A stretch of DNA of 64,000 nucleotides from Massilia sp. PDC64. GTDB taxonomy: Bacteria; Pseudomonadota; Gammaproteobacteria; Burkholderiales; Burkholderiaceae_D. Positions 63,215-64,000 of the stretch are shown piece by piece. The position numbers and the translations under genes are program-made. The notes beneath the pieces are model-generated. The model saw nothing but the letters and a program-made list of their open reading frames with translations, was not told where the DNA came from and did no database searches. The stretch is from assembly GCF_900101265.1 (NCBI RefSeq), contig NZ_FMZS01000012.1, positions 186,001-250,000 on the forward strand, given 5' to 3'. Position 1 is the stretch's first letter. Every line of letters begins with the position of its first letter.

Positions 63215-64000
63215 TTACAGGGCCTGCATCAGGGCCTGCATCATCTGGTTCTCGGTGGTCAGGACCTTCGAGTTCGCCTGGTAGTTGCGCTGCGACGTCA
63301 TCAGGCCGACCAGTTCCGACGTGATGTCGACGTTCGAGCCTTCCAGCGCGCCGGTCGACAGCTTGCCGGCCAGGCCCACGCCCGGGGAGCTGTACAGGGC
63401 GGCGCCGGAATCGGCGTTGGCCACCCAGCTGGTATCGCTGATGGCGGACAGGGCGCCTTCGTTGGCGAAGGTGGCGAGGGCGATGGTGCCGACCACCTGC
63501 GACTGGTCGTTGCTGTACTTGGCCACGAGTGAGCCGTCCGCCGCCAGTTCCACACCCACGAACGTACCCGACGCATAGCCGTTGCTGCGGTTGGTGGTCG
63601 TGGTGGCTTCGCCGGCGAAGCGGGTAGTGCCCGTGTAGTCGATGGTGACGTTGCCGGCGGCAGCGCCGCCCGCCGCCGTGATGGCGACCGAGTTGCCGGT
63701 CGTGGTCTTCAGCGCGCCGGTGGCGTCGAACGTCAGCACGGCGGGCGTCGTGCCCGGCGTGGCGCCGTCGAGAGAATAGTACGCGTTGACGGTGTTGGCG
63801 TCCTTCTTGACGAAGTATTGCGACAGCGTGTGCTGCGTGCCCAGCGAGTCGTACACGATCGACTGCTTGACCATGTTGTACGAGCTGCTCTTGGATGGGT
63901 CGAGCGGGGTGACGGTCGGCACGGTCCAGTCGGCCGACAGGTTGCCGGTGTAGGCGATGCTGGTCGTCGCGACGGCCGGGATCTGACCGGTCGGGATCTG
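63215..64000 (-). CDS. flgE: flagellar hook protein FlgE, 5' part cut by window edge
   Basis: The hook subunit. About 260 C-terminal residues are visible and the frame stays open to the window edge. Middle: TPLDPSKSSSYNMVKQSIVY, DSLGTQHTLSQYFVK (FlaE-type domain). C-terminal: EGSNVDITSELVGLMTSQRN and YQANSKVLTTENQMMQALMQ, the family signature. The last residues MQALMQAL are encoded by a 12-base tandem repeat. It would be preceded by flgD, flgC and flgB outside the window. Confidence 0.93.
   Translation of the reverse strand, partial: QIPTGQIPAVATTSIAYTGNLSADWTVPTVTPLDPSKSSSYNMVKQSIVYDSLGTQHTLSQYFVKKDANTVNAYYSLDGATPGTTPAVLTFDATGALKTTTGNSVAITAAGGAAAGNVTIDYTGTTRFAGEATTTTNRSNGYASGTFVGVELAADGSLVAKYSNDQSQVVGTIALATFANEGALSAISDTSWVANADSGAALYSSPGVGLAGKLSTGALEGSNVDITSELVGLMTSQRNYQANSKVLTTENQMMQALMQAL

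Overview
The window is GC-rich, densely coding DNA from a betaproteobacterium, most likely the Oxalobacteraceae (Massilia/Duganella-like). The evidence is the order scpB-rluB-rimP-nusA-infB-rbfA-truB-typA (typical of Burkholderiales), the yhdP-nitrilase-tldD block beside glnE, the load of large TonB-dependent receptors, and strong G/C third-position bias. This assignment is inferred from gene content and order. No tRNA, rRNA, CRISPR array, insertion sequence or phage gene was recognised.

Layout. 1-4.7 kb: two tandem, closely related TonB-dependent receptors on the minus strand, the first cut by the window edge. 4.8-15.4 kb: glnE (minus), then yhdP, a nitrilase-family amidase, tldD and two small unassigned genes (plus). 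15.4-27.3 kb: three more TonB-dependent receptors (minus), interrupted by a DAHP synthase gene preceded by a Phe-rich leader peptide and a terminator hairpin (a probable attenuator), and by a TPR plus aspartyl/asparaginyl beta-hydroxylase-like gene. 27.6-33.5 kb: a peptide-type ABC importer operon without a binding protein, a DedA-rhodanese fusion and glucokinase. 33.5-46 kb: chromosome-segregation and translation genes from scpB to typA, with several intergenic hairpins and terminators.

46.2-56.0 kb is the most unusual region. Four exported proteins carry, at or just after the predicted Sec signal peptide, a short motif of the form P-L-[SA]-D-x-E-L-x-x-V-x-G-x-D-G-[IV]-S. A membrane-tethered protein with a cytoplasmic MshEN-like pair carries a degenerate copy. 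The same cluster holds a stand-alone C39-type cysteine peptidase with an intact Q/C/H/D set, two outer-membrane beta-barrel candidates (one FadL-like), a DUF2059-like periplasmic protein and two AraC-family regulators. C39 peptidases classically cut double-glycine leaders with an LS..EL..I.GG pattern. I therefore propose that this is a two-step export and maturation system for surface proteins, possibly tied to c-di-GMP. It resembles what is annotated as the fil (putative pilus assembly) locus in Acinetobacter, but I cannot verify that by search.

56.1-64 kb: a minus-strand flagellar operon reading flgE (partial), flgF, flgG, flgH, flgI, a rod-binding-domain-only flgJ, flgK, flgL and an unassigned last gene, closed by a terminator.
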